Below, in pieces: positions 8,337 through 16,808 of a stretch of 34,325 nt of DNA; the stretch's first letter is position 1; every line of letters begins with the position of its first letter. The notes beneath the pieces were generated by a model. That model was not told the DNA's origin. It did not search any database and saw only the letters and a list, made by a program, of their open reading frames with translations. This DNA comes from Acidobacteriota bacterium (GTDB lineage: Bacteria; Acidobacteriota; UBA6911; JACOSC01): the NCBI GenBank assembly GCA_016179055.1, contig JACOSC010000238.1:1-34325 (forward strand). The letters are read 5' to 3'. The translations under genes and the position numbers were made by a program.

Positions 8337-8392
8337 CGATACCACCGGGATCATGGCCCCTGATCCCTGACCCCCGATCCCTGTGAACTGTA
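8206..8392 (-). mobile_element. Miniature inverted-repeat element (copy R1) derived from a four-helix-bundle gene
   Basis: 187 bp, about 80-90% like the copies at 15.9 and 18.7 kb by eye. The ends are diverged inverted repeats (CGTTCACGGGGGTCAGGGG at the left, CCCTGACCCCCGATCCCTG towards the right). The element lies between 13-bp direct repeats AAAATACTTTGTG (8182-8194 and 8394-8406), although 11 extra bases separate the left one from the element edge. This is the most diverged copy and probably the oldest insertion. Confidence 0.8.
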
Positions 8393-8689
8393 CAAAATAC
8401 TTTGTGTATCAGAAAGCCCTGATATCGTTCGAGGCGAAACCTAATTTGAATGGTCGCATTCCGATAAAAGAAAAATTTCGCTAAAGTCCGGAAGATCATC
8501 CCATACGCGTCGACCGTCGCCGGCGCCGTTCATGGCTTGCCATAGGATTGCACATTACGAATAAACATTTGCTATAAAAAGCTGGCAATTCATTCCGGCA
8601 AGAATTACAATTACATCGCCTCGGGTAAGCATTCCGTGCTCACGCGAGATAATGTTTACACCCCGATCAAGGCCTGGGCAGGAACCGTT

Positions 8690-9154
8690 ATGCAGATAGA
8701 GATTTCCCGTATCAACGACTCTGAGCTTTTCCAGATTGAGGAAATCGAGCGCCTGACGCAGCTTACCTTCTGGGGTTGGGACAGCTACAAGACCTTCATC
8801 AAGGATGATGATTTTATTTTTGCCCGAGTTGCGCGTGCCGCGGTCAACGGATCGAAGAAACCGGTCGGGTTTATCATTGCGCGTTTTGTCGAGGAAGATG
8901 CCGAAATAATGAAAATCGGAGTCCACCCGCAGTACCAAAAACTCGGCATCGGCGGCCGCTTGCTGGAAGTGGCCATCGAAGTGGCTCAGTCCCACCGGTG
9001 CGTTTTCTGCTACTTGGAGGTCCGCAAATCCAATATAGCGGCCATTCAGTTTTATATTGATCATTATTTTGACCACTGTGGGTATCGCAAGGCTTACTAC
9101 GCCAGTCCTGTCGAGGATGCTTATGTTATGCGAAGGCATCTGAAGCGATTATGA
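8690..9154 (+). CDS. GNAT family N-acetyltransferase, RimI-like
   Basis: Acetyl-CoA dependent N-acetyltransferase; RimI acetylates the N-terminal alanine of ribosomal protein S18 in the cytoplasm. The 154-residue protein has the GNAT acetyl-CoA motif A, IGVHPQYQKLGIGGRLLE (Q/R-x-x-G-x-G type), at about residues 78-95. It is followed by YLEVRKSNIAAIQFYIDHYF and GYRKAYYASPVEDAYVMRR, the typical RimI-type end (GF/YR...YY...EDAxxM). The frame opens at GTG 8636; I prefer ATG 8690, which has AGGAA at good spacing and gives the usual family length. It stands alone, transcribed away from the pilus operon. The substrate is not provable from sequence, so another GNAT role is possible. Confidence 0.82.
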   Translation: MQIEISRINDSELFQIEEIERLTQLTFWGWDSYKTFIKDDDFIFARVARAAVNGSKKPVGFIIARFVEEDAEIMKIGVHPQYQKLGIGGRLLEVAIEVAQSHRCVFCYLEVRKSNIAAIQFYIDHYFDHCGYRKAYYASPVEDAYVMRRHLKRL

Positions 9155-9237
9155 GAATCTAGGCACTTTACTAGCACGAGTACGAAAAGACAGTTCGTGT
9201 CCCCTGGACACGGCCTAATTCATGCGGACGTACATCT

Positions 9238-12200
9238 ATGCGAACCAACCGATCTAGGTTGTCCTGTTACGCATGCTTGACGCCTTGTTCCGCGGCGGCG
9301 ATGTTTTGTTCCAAATGCGGGGTACGCCTAGACCAAAAATCTATCGCCGAGCTACGGTATATCGATTCTCTCCTCCAACGCCTTAAAGAATGGAAAAAAT
9401 TATCATTGATTGAGGCGCAGACCGCTGATCTTCTCCTCAGCCACTACCAGACGCGCAAAGCTGATTTGTTAGGGCAGCTCTCGTTGACGCGGCAAGCGCC
9501 GCGGCGCGCCGAGTTGGAGAAATTGGCTCATATATTGACCGTGATCGCCGAACGGAAGCCGCACGCCGTCTCTGCCCCATGCGACATTCCAAGAATCGAT
9601 AATGAGATACGCGGCGACGATTCCTCGGCGGGACCCGCCGTCCTCGACGCCAACCGGTCTGGACTCCACATAGTGTGTGCCACGGTCGATCGCCGGCCGC
9701 AGCGAAATTGGCTCGCTTACACCCTTGAGCGCTTGCGAGGTCTTTCGGATCGACTATATTGCTTTCTCACCGCTCGATACATATGGATACTCTATGGCCT
9801 GGGCGCTTTCTTACTGCTCCTCTCGGCGCCGGCCATCGCGACACAACAATGGACGCGTTTGCCCGGCGCCCTGCGATACGTCTTTTTATACGCGGGCACT
9901 GTATATATTTTTGTATTGAGCCGGTGGCTCTTGCAGAAGAAAAGTTGGCGTCGCGTCGGTTACGTCCTGCACTTTGTTGCCTTGCTTCTCCTACCGATTA
10001 ATGCTTTCCTGGCCGGCCGGTGGGATGTCCATCGTACGTTGCATGCACTTGTTTCGGCGGTTTTCATCAGCGCCCTTAGCTACTCCTATTTCTTATTAGC
10101 CCGCGCGGTGTTCCAACACTTTAGTCGCAGCCTTGCCACCTACTTTGCTCTGAGTTTGGTTGGCGCGACCGCCGCCATCATGAGTGTAACGGATATCCAC
10201 CATCAGTTTCCCCGCGGCATAGACTTCTTGATGATCGGCCTGGGCTTGGTATTTGTGTGGGGACTTTCCTTTCTGACGGTCACCTCGCTCGGCCCATGGG
10301 GTCTTCGTTCCGGCTTGGCGATGTGGTCTTATGTCACCTCTCTTGGGTTTGCTTATGGATGGCTCGCTTACGCGCTCTATTCCTTGCGGGCCACAGTCCC
10401 GATTCACCACATGGGCCCCTTATTCGTCCTATGGGGTGGCCTATGGTTTGCCGCTCAGCGATACGTAGCGCAGGCGCGCGGCGCCGGTCGGAAACCGCGG
10501 CTCTGGCCTATTATGGCCCTATTGGTTGCCGGACAGGGTCTGGCCGCCCCAGACACTTCCAGTGCGTTTGCGGCCGCGACCTTAGCGGCGGCTACACTCT
10601 TCCTAATGGCCTTCGCTTACGACAGCGTTCCTCTTCTCAATCTGGCGTATGCCGCCGCTTTATTTGCTTACGTTCATCTGCTTTTACTATTTCCAGGGGT
10701 GTGGCAGGAGTTCTACGATTTTGCCGCCTCGCTTTATGCCGGAAACCGGCTACTGGGCTCAGCAAGTCCAGTCGTCTATGGGCTGCCTCCTTTGATCATC
10801 CTACTGTGCTTAAGACATTATTTCGAAGGGCGACGGTCGATGCCGGCGTTTGTGACCGGTCTGTGGGCGACTTTATTATCCTTGCTGGTTATCGCGTTGG
10901 CTATTTACGACGGTCGCCTAATTCTCTTCCTGTTACCGGGCTTTAGTTTGGGATTCCTGCTGCTGGCCATTCGTACACGGTCGCGGGTATGGATATATCT
11001 CCTCTTCGTTACGCTTGCCGTCACACTTTGTTGCACCATGATCCTTCTGCAACTCGCGCGCTCCGCGCAATATTTCTATGGCGCCCTGCTGGGTATTGGG
11101 TACTGGCTTTTGACCAAAGCCTGTGCGAGCCTATGGCTCAGGCGCGGCGAAGCCGGCCATACAGACAATGCGTCTTGGCTTTACCATGGAATCGTACAGA
11201 GCCTTTGCAACCTTGGCCTTTTGATAGCGGCGCTCTCATGGGCGGGACTGTTCTATGAAGTGCTCTTTCGACCGTTGAGTTTTTACGCAATCGCGGGCTT
11301 CTTGGCGCTCGCTGGCCTGTTTTGCGTCCTTAGTCTCTCATTGGCCAGCCTGCTGATCTTCGCCATCGGTTTCGGAAATGGGCTCGCCTTCTTTGGTCTC
11401 TTGCTCTACGGCTATCGCGCCGATCTCGGCCCGTATGGCTTAGGGCTGGTTTTGGTAAGCGGCGGCTTGGGGCTGATCGCCTACGACCTCGCATACCGCA
11501 GATTGACCTCCGCCGTGTGCCGCCCAATTTTTTCCGCGGTTCCGGCTGACGTCCCGGCCCTGTCGCCGGCTTTTAATGTTCGCGCGCTGGTGCGTGCCGG
11601 CTTGGCCATGGGCGTTCTGGCCGTACTGATTACCGCACTGACGTGTGATCACTATGTAAAAATCATTATACTAATTACTATCCTAATGACCTTTGGCGCC
11701 TTTATCAGGCTTGCTGTCATTTTCCATACGACCAGATGGTTTTATCCTGCCCTATTTGTGCTTAATGGCGGTTTGTATGCCAACTATTTAATGTCACCAA
11801 CCCTTGTGAATTCCCCGTGGATCCTATTGGGAGCGGCTTATTTCTGGTGGGGAGTCAGCCATTGGTTAAAACAGCGCGGTTCCGGCCTCGGAGAACAACT
11901 GGGGTTCCCGGACCACAGTTTGCACTGGCCCTTCTTTAACGTCTCTTATGCTCTAACCGCTTTGGTAATCTCCACGTCGCTCCTGCCCTTGCTGGGTGGG
12001 TTCACGCCGGACTTTAGCCCGTTGCGCATGCTATCCATTCTTCCCTATGCCGTATTTTTCCTGCTCCAGGTTAAAACGCATTCGGAGCGGACCTGGCTCT
12101 ATGGTTTCCTGATGATCGTCACGGCTCCTTTCCTCATTGGCGCCGGCTTCCGCTTCCCCAAGCACCCAGCTTCAATGATTTACCTGTTGAGCTTGGTGAA

Positions 12201-14169
12201 CCTCTGGTTGTTGACTTATAACCTTATCAAAAAGCATCGAGAAAAGTTGTGCCGACTTTTAAATGTTCAACCTGACCATTATGAGGTCCCTTTTTATCAC
12301 TGCGCCGTTATTGTGCTGCTGGTCATATTGGTGCAGTTCTTCCGCGATATAACCATACAGACTACAGACCCGTATGATCTTCGTTTGCGCCTACTGGCCG
12401 TATCGATCCTAGCTACGGCCCTGCTGGCTGGAACCTATTTGCATTTAGTCTTTTTGAAGCCCACCGAATTTTTTATCAATTGCTTCATTTTTACGTTTAT
12501 CGCCGGAGTATTCTGGCAATCCCAGCTCATCTACTTTGAATTCATCGGGCCTGGTTTTTACTATCCTGGACTGGAAATAGCTCTCCTGGCCGTTCTAGTT
12601 TTAATAGCGTTTATTCAAGCTCGCCGGGGCGGCTTCTTCAAGTTGTATGGGTTGCGCGGTCGAATCCAGCTTGGCCCTAATGAAAAAGCCTCTTTGGAAA
12701 AGCTCCTGGCTTACTGGATTGTAGTAATAGCTTTCTTCTCTTTTGTTCTGAATGGCATTGACAACATTCAACATCAGCCGCCGCCGCAATCCGTAAAGCG
12801 CCCGATCCACGAAATCGTCGCTAAGAATATTCGCCATTTTCTAGGTCAGACGACCGTAACAGAAACCGGCCTTTCCCATGATGAGAAAGAAAACGCCGTA
12901 CCGCTTCCCGAGGGCCGGACGAATCCGCGTGCGCTCATTGCTTTCATTATTACGACCTCGGTACTAGCCGCGCTCGCCGGCTTGCGACCGACTCGAATCA
13001 TCATCATAGGCGCCTTGGTTAGCATCTTATACTGTGGATACTCGGCGCTTGCATATGTATGGCTAACCGCGCCGACTGGTGGGTTGCATTATCCCCTGCT
13101 CACCCTTTTTGCTTTGTGGACCAGTCTTATCAGTTGTGTCATTACTATTTTGCCTGGGTTTGGCTATTCGGCGAAGCTCAGAGAGTACCCAGTCATCGGT
13201 CGGGTCTCCGATGCCTTCCGCCATGTGGCCTTAGTTGAGTGCCTCATTCCCGTCGCAGACACCGTCCCACTGGATCCCCCATATCAGGGGGCCATCGTGC
13301 TGACCTTCGCACTCATGATTATTCAGAGCTTGGCCCGCGCCCACGAGACGCAGCGAGCCTCCAAGGTCTATTTTGCCGGAGCCGTATTGGCGGGCTTGGC
13401 GGCCTATATACACGCGCAACTGGAAGGACGCGTTTTAAGCTCAGAGGCCTTCGCCATCATTTATCTCGGGCTGGCGCTTGCTTTTTTTATTGGCCAAGCG
13501 CTCCTGCGCCGTACCTATTACGCCATTTTTGCTCAACCTTTGTTTCGTATGGCCGCCCTCTTGCCATTGCTCACATGGGCGGAAGTGGCCCACTCATCCG
13601 TTCCGGCTAGGATAGGACTCAGTCTGGCCTCTGGGGCATTTTATCTAGTAATGTACCGCTATGCGCGGCTGGGACTACTGGCTAGTGCCGCCGGGGCGAC
13701 TATCAATTATGGGTTGTTTTTCGGCTGGCTTTATCTAGGTGTCATCAGTGTGCCGGCTTATGTCTTCCCTCCGGCCCTTTCCGTATTGGCCTTGGCGCAG
13801 CTTCATGGATCGCGGATTTCCCGCGATTTACGGCATTGGCTACGCTGCATTGGGTGCGCCCTACTGGGCCTCTCCACGCTGGGGCAAATCCTTTGGAACG
13901 GCAGCGCCGCTCATCATTGGTTACTGGCGGCTATTTGCGCCGCCGGAATTTGGAGCGGCATTCGATGGCAAGTACGTGCCTACTTCTTCTCGGGACTGTT
14001 TTTCTTGTTCCTTGGTACCATCGTCATCGCTTTGCGGTCGTGGGACCAGCCGTCGGTCTACCTGATGGCGTTGATGGGAATCGGTCTTATCATTACGGCG
14101 GCCCTACTGGGACACCGCCACGACGCGATCGCCATGCGTTGGAGAACTCTCATCAAGCAGTGGGAATAA
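9238..14169 (+). CDS. Giant polytopic membrane protein with N-terminal zinc ribbon
   Basis: 1643-residue protein of unknown function. Residues about 10-31 form a zinc ribbon (CYACLTPC...FCSKCG, two CxxC-type knuckles), followed by a short helical region to about residue 90 and a charged linker. From about residue 175 to the end it is almost continuously hydrophobic, with several dozen predicted membrane helices in blocks, interrupted by a charged loop at about 1180-1240 (IHEIVAKNIRHFLGQTTV...). No glycosyltransferase, transporter or protease motif is evident. The layout (zinc ribbon plus many DUF2157-like membrane repeats) recalls large uncharacterised membrane proteins of several environmental phyla; this is an impression from architecture only. 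No clear ribosome site before ATG 9238. It lies 83 bp after the acetyltransferase gene and may be co-transcribed with it. Confidence 0.85.
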   Translation: MRTNRSRLSCYACLTPCSAAAMFCSKCGVRLDQKSIAELRYIDSLLQRLKEWKKLSLIEAQTADLLLSHYQTRKADLLGQLSLTRQAPRRAELEKLAHILTVIAERKPHAVSAPCDIPRIDNEIRGDDSSAGPAVLDANRSGLHIVCATVDRRPQRNWLAYTLERLRGLSDRLYCFLTARYIWILYGLGAFLLLLSAPAIATQQWTRLPGALRYVFLYAGTVYIFVLSRWLLQKKSWRRVGYVLHFVALLLLPINAFLAGRWDVHRTLHALVSAVFISALSYSYFLLARAVFQHFSRSLATYFALSLVGATAAIMSVTDIHHQFPRGIDFLMIGLGLVFVWGLSFLTVTSLGPWGLRSGLAMWSYVTSLGFAYGWLAYALYSLRATVPIHHMGPLFVLWGGLWFAAQRYVAQARGAGRKPRLWPIMALLVAGQGLAAPDTSSAFAAATLAAATLFLMAFAYDSVPLLNLAYAAALFAYVHLLLLFPGVWQEFYDFAASLYAGNRLLGSASPVVYGLPPLIILLCLRHYFEGRRSMPAFVTGLWATLLSLLVIALAIYDGRLILFLLPGFSLGFLLLAIRTRSRVWIYLLFVTLAVTLCCTMILLQLARSAQYFYGALLGIGYWLLTKACASLWLRRGEAGHTDNASWLYHGIVQSLCNLGLLIAALSWAGLFYEVLFRPLSFYAIAGFLALAGLFCVLSLSLASLLIFAIGFGNGLAFFGLLLYGYRADLGPYGLGLVLVSGGLGLIAYDLAYRRLTSAVCRPIFSAVPADVPALSPAFNVRALVRAGLAMGVLAVLITALTCDHYVKIIILITILMTFGAFIRLAVIFHTTRWFYPALFVLNGGLYANYLMSPTLVNSPWILLGAAYFWWGVSHWLKQRGSGLGEQLGFPDHSLHWPFFNVSYALTALVISTSLLPLLGGFTPDFSPLRMLSILPYAVFFLLQVKTHSERTWLYGFLMIVTAPFLIGAGFRFPKHPASMIYLLSLVNLWLLTYNLIKKHREKLCRLLNVQPDHYEVPFYHCAVIVLLVILVQFFRDITIQTTDPYDLRLRLLAVSILATALLAGTYLHLVFLKPTEFFINCFIFTFIAGVFWQSQLIYFEFIGPGFYYPGLEIALLAVLVLIAFIQARRGGFFKLYGLRGRIQLGPNEKASLEKLLAYWIVVIAFFSFVLNGIDNIQHQPPPQSVKRPIHEIVAKNIRHFLGQTTVTETGLSHDEKENAVPLPEGRTNPRALIAFIITTSVLAALAGLRPTRIIIIGALVSILYCGYSALAYVWLTAPTGGLHYPLLTLFALWTSLISCVITILPGFGYSAKLREYPVIGRVSDAFRHVALVECLIPVADTVPLDPPYQGAIVLTFALMIIQSLARAHETQRASKVYFAGAVLAGLAAYIHAQLEGRVLSSEAFAIIYLGLALAFFIGQALLRRTYYAIFAQPLFRMAALLPLLTWAEVAHSSVPARIGLSLASGAFYLVMYRYARLGLLASAAGATINYGLFFGWLYLGVISVPAYVFPPALSVLALAQLHGSRISRDLRHWLRCIGCALLGLSTLGQILWNGSAAHHWLLAAICAAGIWSGIRWQVRAYFFSGLFFLFLGTIVIALRSWDQPSVYLMALMGIGLIITAALLGHRHDAIAMRWRTLIKQWE

Positions 14170-14227
14170 GTTTGCGAGAAGAACCGGGAGATCCGATAAT
14201 CATAAGCCAGGCAAGGTCGAAGAATTT

Positions 14228-14289
14228 GGAGACTAGAAACGGCGGCGGTTTAAATGAACTCAAACCACTTTTTCCAATCTCTAGTCTCC
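14228..14289. terminator. Inverted repeat between convergent genes
   Basis: GGAGACTAGA (14228-14237) and TCTAGTCTCC (14280-14289) are perfect mirror copies in the 137-bp gap between the giant membrane protein gene (plus) and the matrixin gene (minus). Its place fits a shared terminator, but there is a 42-nt loop and no U-run, so it may be a small repeat. Confidence 0.35.
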
Positions 14290-14306
14290 CATCGCCATTC
14301 TTGCGA

Positions 14307-14921
14307 TCAGAAGCAACCGGGGCCATCACCGGGGCCATAGAGCGCGACCACACCGTCCACATCATCCGACTCCAGCTCTACCCTGGAATCGCAGCGTCGG
14401 GCGGAAGCGTACATAACGGCATTAGTAAATTGAGAGTGACCCAGTCCCAATCCGTGTCCGAATTCGTGCATGGCAATATACCAAATGTAGAAGCCATTGC
14501 CGGAACACGCATCGCTAATGCCAAAGAACTGAAAGCTGCCTTCGAAGAATTTAATGTCGAATTCACGATAGGTGCCGCCTTGGGTCCACGGGTAGGTTGC
14601 CGCAATGGCGCCGCCCATCGTTTCATTTCGGAAGAACACATCATTAAATCCGTCTCGCGCGATAGTCCTGCGCGTAGTAGTTCCTTGGTAGCAAAAATTA
14701 AATCCGGCGCCGACATAACCCCAAGCATCGGTGCCGCCGACCATGCTCTCGATTACCGCGTCGTCGGGAACGCCGCTGTCATTCGCTGGATTAACATAGA
14801 ACGGGACCGTACCATCGGGCCATGTAGGCCGGCTTGTGCTGAGCGGGCGCCAGGCATAAAGATCCGCACTGTACGCCAGAAAGCAGACAACGAAAGCAAA
14901 TCCAAAAAGCTTCTTGTACAT
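14307..14921 (-). CDS. Secreted matrixin-family zinc metalloprotease
   Basis: 204-residue secreted metalloprotease of the metzincin clan. Signal peptide at residues 1-23 (ending near ADLYA). The catalytic zinc motif HEFGHGLGLGHS is at residues 152-163 (zinc ligands His152, His156 and His162, general base Glu153), and the Met-turn AVMYASA at about 168-174. Upstream, WPDGTVPFYVNP is the usual start of a matrixin catalytic domain. There is no visible pro-domain cysteine switch or haemopexin domain, so it is a minimal enzyme; its four to five cysteines may form disulfides. It starts 9 bp after the preceding secreted-protein gene, and its AAGGGGG ribosome site overlaps that gene's end, so the pair is co-translated. 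Substrate unknown. Confidence 0.92.
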   Translation of the reverse strand: MYKKLFGFAFVVCFLAYSADLYAWRPLSTSRPTWPDGTVPFYVNPANDSGVPDDAVIESMVGGTDAWGYVGAGFNFCYQGTTTRRTIARDGFNDVFFRNETMGGAIAATYPWTQGGTYREFDIKFFEGSFQFFGISDACSGNGFYIWYIAMHEFGHGLGLGHSQFTNAVMYASARRCDSRVELESDDVDGVVALYGPGDGPGCF

Positions 14922-14930
14922 GAATCCCCC

Positions 14931-15404
14931 TTACTTTAATAAATTCTTAATTCGCGCTTTGAAATCAACCAATGCGATCTTACCCCTAGTCATCAGCCCA
15001 TCGTTGGTAATGAGCCACTTCCCTTGAGGTCCTCCCGCTACCCATAGCCCGGCTTCTCGCTGCTGGAGAAAGAGCACAGCCTTTTCGCCTTTGGCAAAAG
15101 TGGGCATATGGGTTGGTTCCAGTCCGATGTCTCCCACCTGGCCGCCTTCAATCGTCACTACGACCTCTTGTTGATGGGCGCCTTTAAGCGCGTCGGTGAC
15201 CACCACGGTAACATCGGTGTAAATCAGTTCATCTCCCCAAGAGTTGATCCCCCAGTAGGACTGGGTTTCCAGTACCTCTCCAACGATAACCAGGTCTGAC
15301 TTCTCCACCAGGTCACTCAAACTTAGCCTAACCATCACCGCCGCGGTGATCGGGGCAACCAGCATGAGGAACACTAAACTGGAGAAAAGAATCTTCTTCA
15401 CCAT
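14931..15404 (-). CDS. Small secreted protein paired with matrixin
   Basis: 157-residue exported protein. The signal peptide MVKKILFSSLVFLMLVAPIT is followed by a domain starting LSLSDLVEKSDLVIVGEVLE and containing TDVTVVVTDALKG, then GEKAVLFLQQ and a C-terminal basic end. It looks like an all-beta domain; I know of no assigned function. The start at 15404 is clear: AAGGAGGAA precedes it, and upstream codons in the frame do not encode a leader. The gene overlaps regulation with the matrixin (9-bp gap). A partner, inhibitor or chaperone of the protease, or a co-secreted binding protein, are all possible; the pairing itself is what the sequence shows. Confidence 0.8.
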   Translation of the reverse strand: MVKKILFSSLVFLMLVAPITAAVMVRLSLSDLVEKSDLVIVGEVLETQSYWGINSWGDELIYTDVTVVVTDALKGAHQQEVVVTIEGGQVGDIGLEPTHMPTFAKGEKAVLFLQQREAGLWVAGGPQGKWLITNDGLMTRGKIALVDFKARIKNLLK

Positions 15405-15618
15405 GAAATTCCTCCTTAAATTGGGTTTGGTGTTGACTTGAAATCGCACATCAAGTTTTAGAAGCGCCTCGTAAATCAGGCACATGGATCTCGGAAAGCC
15501 GCTGAGCCTAGTAACCAGCCAAACGGCTGACCTCTTCCGTGCTTACCGCGCCACGCCAACCGATCTTCATCGAAAAACTAGTCAACTGGCTGACGCTCCA
15601 TTTGAATGGCTGTCCAAG

Positions 15619-15797
15619 TTACGTCCGCAAGCAGACACAGACATGGCCAGAGTGAGTACGCCCCTGATAGTAATTTGGATTATACTCTTGCCGGACCGAG
15701 ATTGTCCACTGAAAAATTTGCGATTTCGTATCGACTCGGTAAATAGAGTAGTTGATGGTGGGATCAAGCCATACGGATTCATCGCCAAAGGTTTTTG
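15619..15797 (-). pseudogene. Possible displaced 3' extension of the purN frame or gene fragment
   Basis: Next to the miniature element, the minus strand stays open for about 60 codons with protein-like content (FGDESVWLDPTINYSIYRVD ... QWTISVRQEYNPNYYQGRTH) and ends at a TAA at 15619-15621. If the element and one copy of its flanking GGTTTTTG are removed, this frame joins the purN frame exactly. It may be an older C-terminal extension of PurN, the tail of another gene, or chance. Confidence 0.3.
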
Positions 15798-15980
15798 GTA
15801 ACTGTTCACGGGGGTCAGGGGTCGGGGATCGGGCGATATTGCTAGAATTTCTTTTCCAAAGACTTCCGCAATCCTTTAAACATCCGCCCCACTACCCAAT
15901 CTCTAAATCACGATAATTCCCAACAGTCATCGGTCCCACAGAGCCCTTGCCTCCTGATCCCTGACCCCCGTGAACAGTTA
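15798..15980 (-). mobile_element. Miniature inverted-repeat element (copy R2) derived from a four-helix-bundle gene
   Basis: 183 bp. Ends are near-perfect inverted repeats: TAACTGTTCACGGGGGTCAG at 15799-15818 has its exact reverse complement at the right end, to 15980. The flanks repeat GGTTTTTG directly (15790-15797 and 15981-15988), as expected of an 8-bp target-site duplication. The right terminal TTA supplies the stop codon of purN. It encodes no transposase, so it must be moved in trans. Confidence 0.9.
15842..15930 (-). pseudogene. Deleted four-helix-bundle protein gene remnant (in R2)
   Basis: Opens MTVGNYRDLEIG followed by an in-frame stop; the next frame gives VVGRMFKGLRKSLEKKF and a TAG. 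NYRDLE is the usual start and GRM(L/F)xGL(I/R)(R/K)SL the usual end of four-helix-bundle (S23/IVP-like) proteins. The join is at the same place as in the other two copies. Confidence 0.7.
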
Positions 15981-16619
15981 GGTTTTTGATAAATCCGTCT
16001 CGGCTTCGTTGGCGATGAGTACTCGGCGACCTTCAACACGGCAGCGGCCATCAAGCGCGTAGCCGATCGCTTGCGAATAGAGTATATGTTCCTGTTGCAG
16101 TATACGCGCAGATAGGGACTCTACCGTATCTCCCATCAGCACGGCCACGGCCGCCTGCACGATAATGGGACCGCTGTCTACGCCTTCGTCCACAAAATGA
16201 ACTGTGCAGCCTGTAACTTTTACTCCGTAGTCAAGCGCTTTTTTTTGTGCATCAAGTCCCGGGAAGGATGGCAACAACGAGGGATGAATATTAAGGATGC
16301 GATGCCTGAATTCCCGTACGAAGTAAGGCGTAATGATTCGCATGAATCCGGCCAGACAAACCAGCGCAATGTTTCGGTTTCTTAATTCGCCGACCACTCG
16401 TCGATCGTAGGCTTCTCGATCCCATCCCTGGGGGCTTAAGTACAAGGCGTCGTAATCGGCGTTACGCGCCAGTGCCAAACCGGCGGCGCTTTCCTTATCG
16501 CTGATGACGCAGCCGATTTCCGCATCCAACATGCCTTGTTGCACCGATTCGTGTATGGCCCAGAAATTGGATCCCCGCCCGGAAAGCAATATACCAAGAC
16601 GCCGCGCGCTCTTTGTCAT
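15978..16619 (-). CDS. purN: Phosphoribosylglycinamide formyltransferase (GART)
   Basis: Transfers a formyl group from 10-formyltetrahydrofolate to GAR in the third step of purine synthesis, in the cytoplasm. 213 residues, normal for PurN. Phosphate-binding GRGSN at 14-18; catalytic Asn110 and His112 in ILNIHPSLLPSFPG; Asp148 in HFVDEGVDSGP. The enzyme is therefore complete. The last codons (…LSKT) run into a TAA that belongs to the terminal repeat of the miniature element R2, so the natural C-terminus has been changed by the insertion. It follows cinA after 190 bp holding two hairpins, so it may have its own promoter. Confidence 0.96.
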   Translation of the reverse strand: MTKSARRLGILLSGRGSNFWAIHESVQQGMLDAEIGCVISDKESAAGLALARNADYDALYLSPQGWDREAYDRRVVGELRNRNIALVCLAGFMRIITPYFVREFRHRILNIHPSLLPSFPGLDAQKKALDYGVKVTGCTVHFVDEGVDSGPIIVQAAVAVLMGDTVESLSARILQQEHILYSQAIGYALDGRCRVEGRRVLIANEAETDLSKT

Positions 16620-16670
16620 TTTGAAAAATTTTCCCCTCCAGACCTAGATTCGCTCATTGAGACAACAGCC

Positions 16671-16730
16671 CGCAGATTTTAGCGCATTAAATCTGCGCAG
16701 AAACAGTCAGCCCTAGCCCCTGCCGGGGCT
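16671..16730. repeat. Two adjacent hairpins between cinA and purN
   Basis: CGCAGATTT / AAATCTGCG (16671-16679 / 16689-16697) and AGCCCC-TGCC-GGGGCT (16715-16730) are perfect stems. In the minus direction they come about 80 nt after the cinA stop and 50 nt before the purN start. They may stop cinA transcripts or be a small repeat; no U-run follows. Confidence 0.4.
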
Positions 16731-16808
16731 CTGATCCCGGCAATACACATCCGTCATTTGGTCTTTCTCAAGAAGGTGTCTGACGATTCGCGGTCGTAGC
16801 CTCATCAA

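Larger units (their letters stand above)
7492..8689. other. 1.2-kb intergenic region between divergent pilus and acetyltransferase genes
   Basis: Holds the upstream region of the flp operon (leftward) and of the acetyltransferase gene (rightward). Apart from one copy of the miniature element (8206-8392) I see no gene. Open frames here (for example 8026-8322 and 8314-8499) run across the miniature element or lack ribosome sites. No convincing sigma-54 or sigma-70 promoter could be assigned. Confidence 0.5.

Noticed and set aside
13836-14939. Plus-strand open frame of 367 codons over the end of the membrane protein gene and antisense to the matrixin
   Set aside because: It overlaps two well supported genes. 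The matrixin strand has a signal peptide, an intact HExxHxxGxxH motif and a ribosome site, while this frame has no domain or start signal.
15484-15801. Plus-strand frame of 105 codons ending in the R2 element
   Set aside because: No ribosome site, no family features, and its stop comes from the element. The opposite strand reads more like protein.
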